Shown here one piece after another: positions 33,336 through 34,022 of a DNA stretch of 34,022 nucleotides. The notes beneath the pieces were generated by a model. That model was not told the DNA's origin, searched no databases, and saw nothing but the letters and a program-made list of their open reading frames with translations. This DNA is from an uncultured Caryophanales bacterium. GTDB lineage: Bacteria; Bacillota_I; Bacilli_A; RF39; UBA660. How positions within the stretch are numbered: the first letter of the stretch is position 1; each line of letters starts with the position of its first letter. The stretch is from assembly GCA_947306705.1 (NCBI GenBank), contig CAMZHD010000008.1, positions 1-34,022 of the forward strand. The letters run 5' to 3'. The position numbers were made by a program, and so were the translations under genes.

Positions 33336-34022
33336 ATGGATACATTTATACGATTCTTATTTGAATTTATGTCTGTATTCTTTAAGGGTGTTGGAATGAT
33401 ATTTGGTGGTATTTTTAAAGGTATTATTCAATTATTCAATTTTCAAGACTATTGGAATGTAGTAGAATTCTATCGAAAAGATTTTTCAGGAGCAGAATGG
33501 ATCTTTGTTGTGATTGCGATACTTGTAATGCTTGTAATCTTAGGTTTAATTGTATTACTAGTTATATTCTTTATTAAGAAATATGTTAAGTTCCGTAAGA
33601 CTTTAGTAGAACAAGAATCTATGCTTCAAGAAATAGGAGAGTTAAATCGTGAAGTTGCGAATCTTGTAGAAGAAAAAGAAAAGATTTTAGCAATGAAAGT
33701 TTCTCAACTTGGATTAAAACCAGGAGAAGAAGCTACGGTTACTTCTGAAGAGACTGAAAGTACAGAGACCCTTGATGGTGATGTAGATAGTTATCGTTTC
33801 TCTAAATTACATGCGATTGATTTGGAATTTAGAGATTACAAAGTACAAAACTACAACAATACCTTTACTTTGGAAGAGTTAGTAGAGTATTTCAGAAACT
33901 TCTGTGCTTCTAAGTTAAGACTTTACTATACAACGAATATGATTCGTTTGTTTATCTCAGGTTTATCTGCTACTAAGTTAGTTATACTTCAAGGTATTTC
34001 TGGTACTGGTAAAACTTCCTTA
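33336..34022 (+). CDS. Membrane-tethered AAA+ ATPase (partial, 3' end outside window)
   Basis: The 229 codons visible read MDTFIRFLFEFMSVFFKGVG, an amphipathic or membrane-associated stretch, then a clear membrane segment (about 55-80, WIFVVIAILVMLVILGLIVL), a cytosolic coiled-coil (about 90-125, EQESMLQEIGELNREVANLV) and an acidic linker. An N-terminal helical subdomain is followed by the Walker A motif at the very end (QGISGTGKTSL, 219-229). The GxxGTGKTSL form resembles McrB-like AAA+ proteins; Walker B and sensor residues lie beyond the window. It probably powers a process at the inner face of the membrane. Start set by GAGGAGGA 5 bases upstream. Confidence 0.82.
   Translation, partial: MDTFIRFLFEFMSVFFKGVGMIFGGIFKGIIQLFNFQDYWNVVEFYRKDFSGAEWIFVVIAILVMLVILGLIVLLVIFFIKKYVKFRKTLVEQESMLQEIGELNREVANLVEEKEKILAMKVSQLGLKPGEEATVTSEETESTETLDGDVDSYRFSKLHAIDLEFRDYKVQNYNNTFTLEELVEYFRNFCASKLRLYYTTNMIRLFISGLSATKLVILQGISGTGKTSL

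Noticed and set aside
32282-34022. A restriction (McrBC) defence system
   Set aside because: No DNA-recognition or nuclease domain is visible, and the ATPase is membrane-tethered; the region beyond the window would be needed to reconsider.

Overview
The window looks like chromosomal DNA of a very AT-rich, anaerobic, Gram-positive-type bacterium (low-GC Bacillota, perhaps an uncultured gut Bacilli lineage). The AT-rich codon use, strong GGAGG/GGTG ribosome sites, sigma-A-type promoters (TTGACA-like, 17 bp, TATAAT), T-tailed hairpin terminators, a class III (oxygen-sensitive) ribonucleotide reductase and ScpAB support this. UGA acts as a stop (nrdD ends in TGA overlapping the nrdG start), so this is not a mycoplasma code. 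The lineage is inference.

Region 1 (1-1110) is the 3' end of a BspA/DUF285-type surface protein made of 30-residue repeats. Region 2 (1109-5608) is a nucleotide-metabolism block: a divergent Crp/Fnr-family regulator, nrdD, nrdG, dut, and a small membrane-anchored protein. A perfect palindrome sits between regulator and nrdD, placed to overlap the regulator's own -35 and to lie at -41.5 of the predicted nrdD start. Region 3 (5654-13264) holds envelope genes: a 1,586-residue MucBP-like repeat protein with a C-terminal anchor, an L,D-transpeptidase with three SH3-like domains, an RNHCP zinc-ribbon protein on the minus strand, and a likely lipoprotein. Region 4 (13266-15311) is housekeeping: scpA, scpB, tRNA-Leu(CAA), and a YiiX-like permuted NlpC/P60 protein.

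Region 5 (15341-34022, running off the end) is the most interesting part. It is an uninterrupted same-strand set of about 13 genes that looks like one surface-assembly locus. It has a SipW-type (ER/archaeal-type Ser-His) signal peptidase with an unusual 255-residue cytosolic tail, and a second signal-peptidase-fold protein whose catalytic Ser and His are both replaced. Around these lie a major secreted protein with a SipW-cognate 'TYAWF' signal, a membrane-anchored relative sharing its C-terminal WIEG motif, and three more TasA/camelysin-like single-pass proteins. There are also a 2,702-residue type II membrane protein with a GLUG-like head and about 30 coils of a 'YGGGN' beta-solenoid, another anchored exoprotein, two cytosolic helical proteins, and a membrane-tethered AAA+ ATPase (partial). 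My working model is that the SipW-type peptidase processes small fibre-like subunits, the giant solenoid protein is the scaffold or adhesin, and the ATPase with its helical partners acts from the inside. The families are recognisable, but I know of no description of this combination.

There is no gene-free stretch over 300 bases. The longest intergenic gaps (about 120 bp) hold promoters and terminators. No insertion sequence, prophage gene or CRISPR array was seen.
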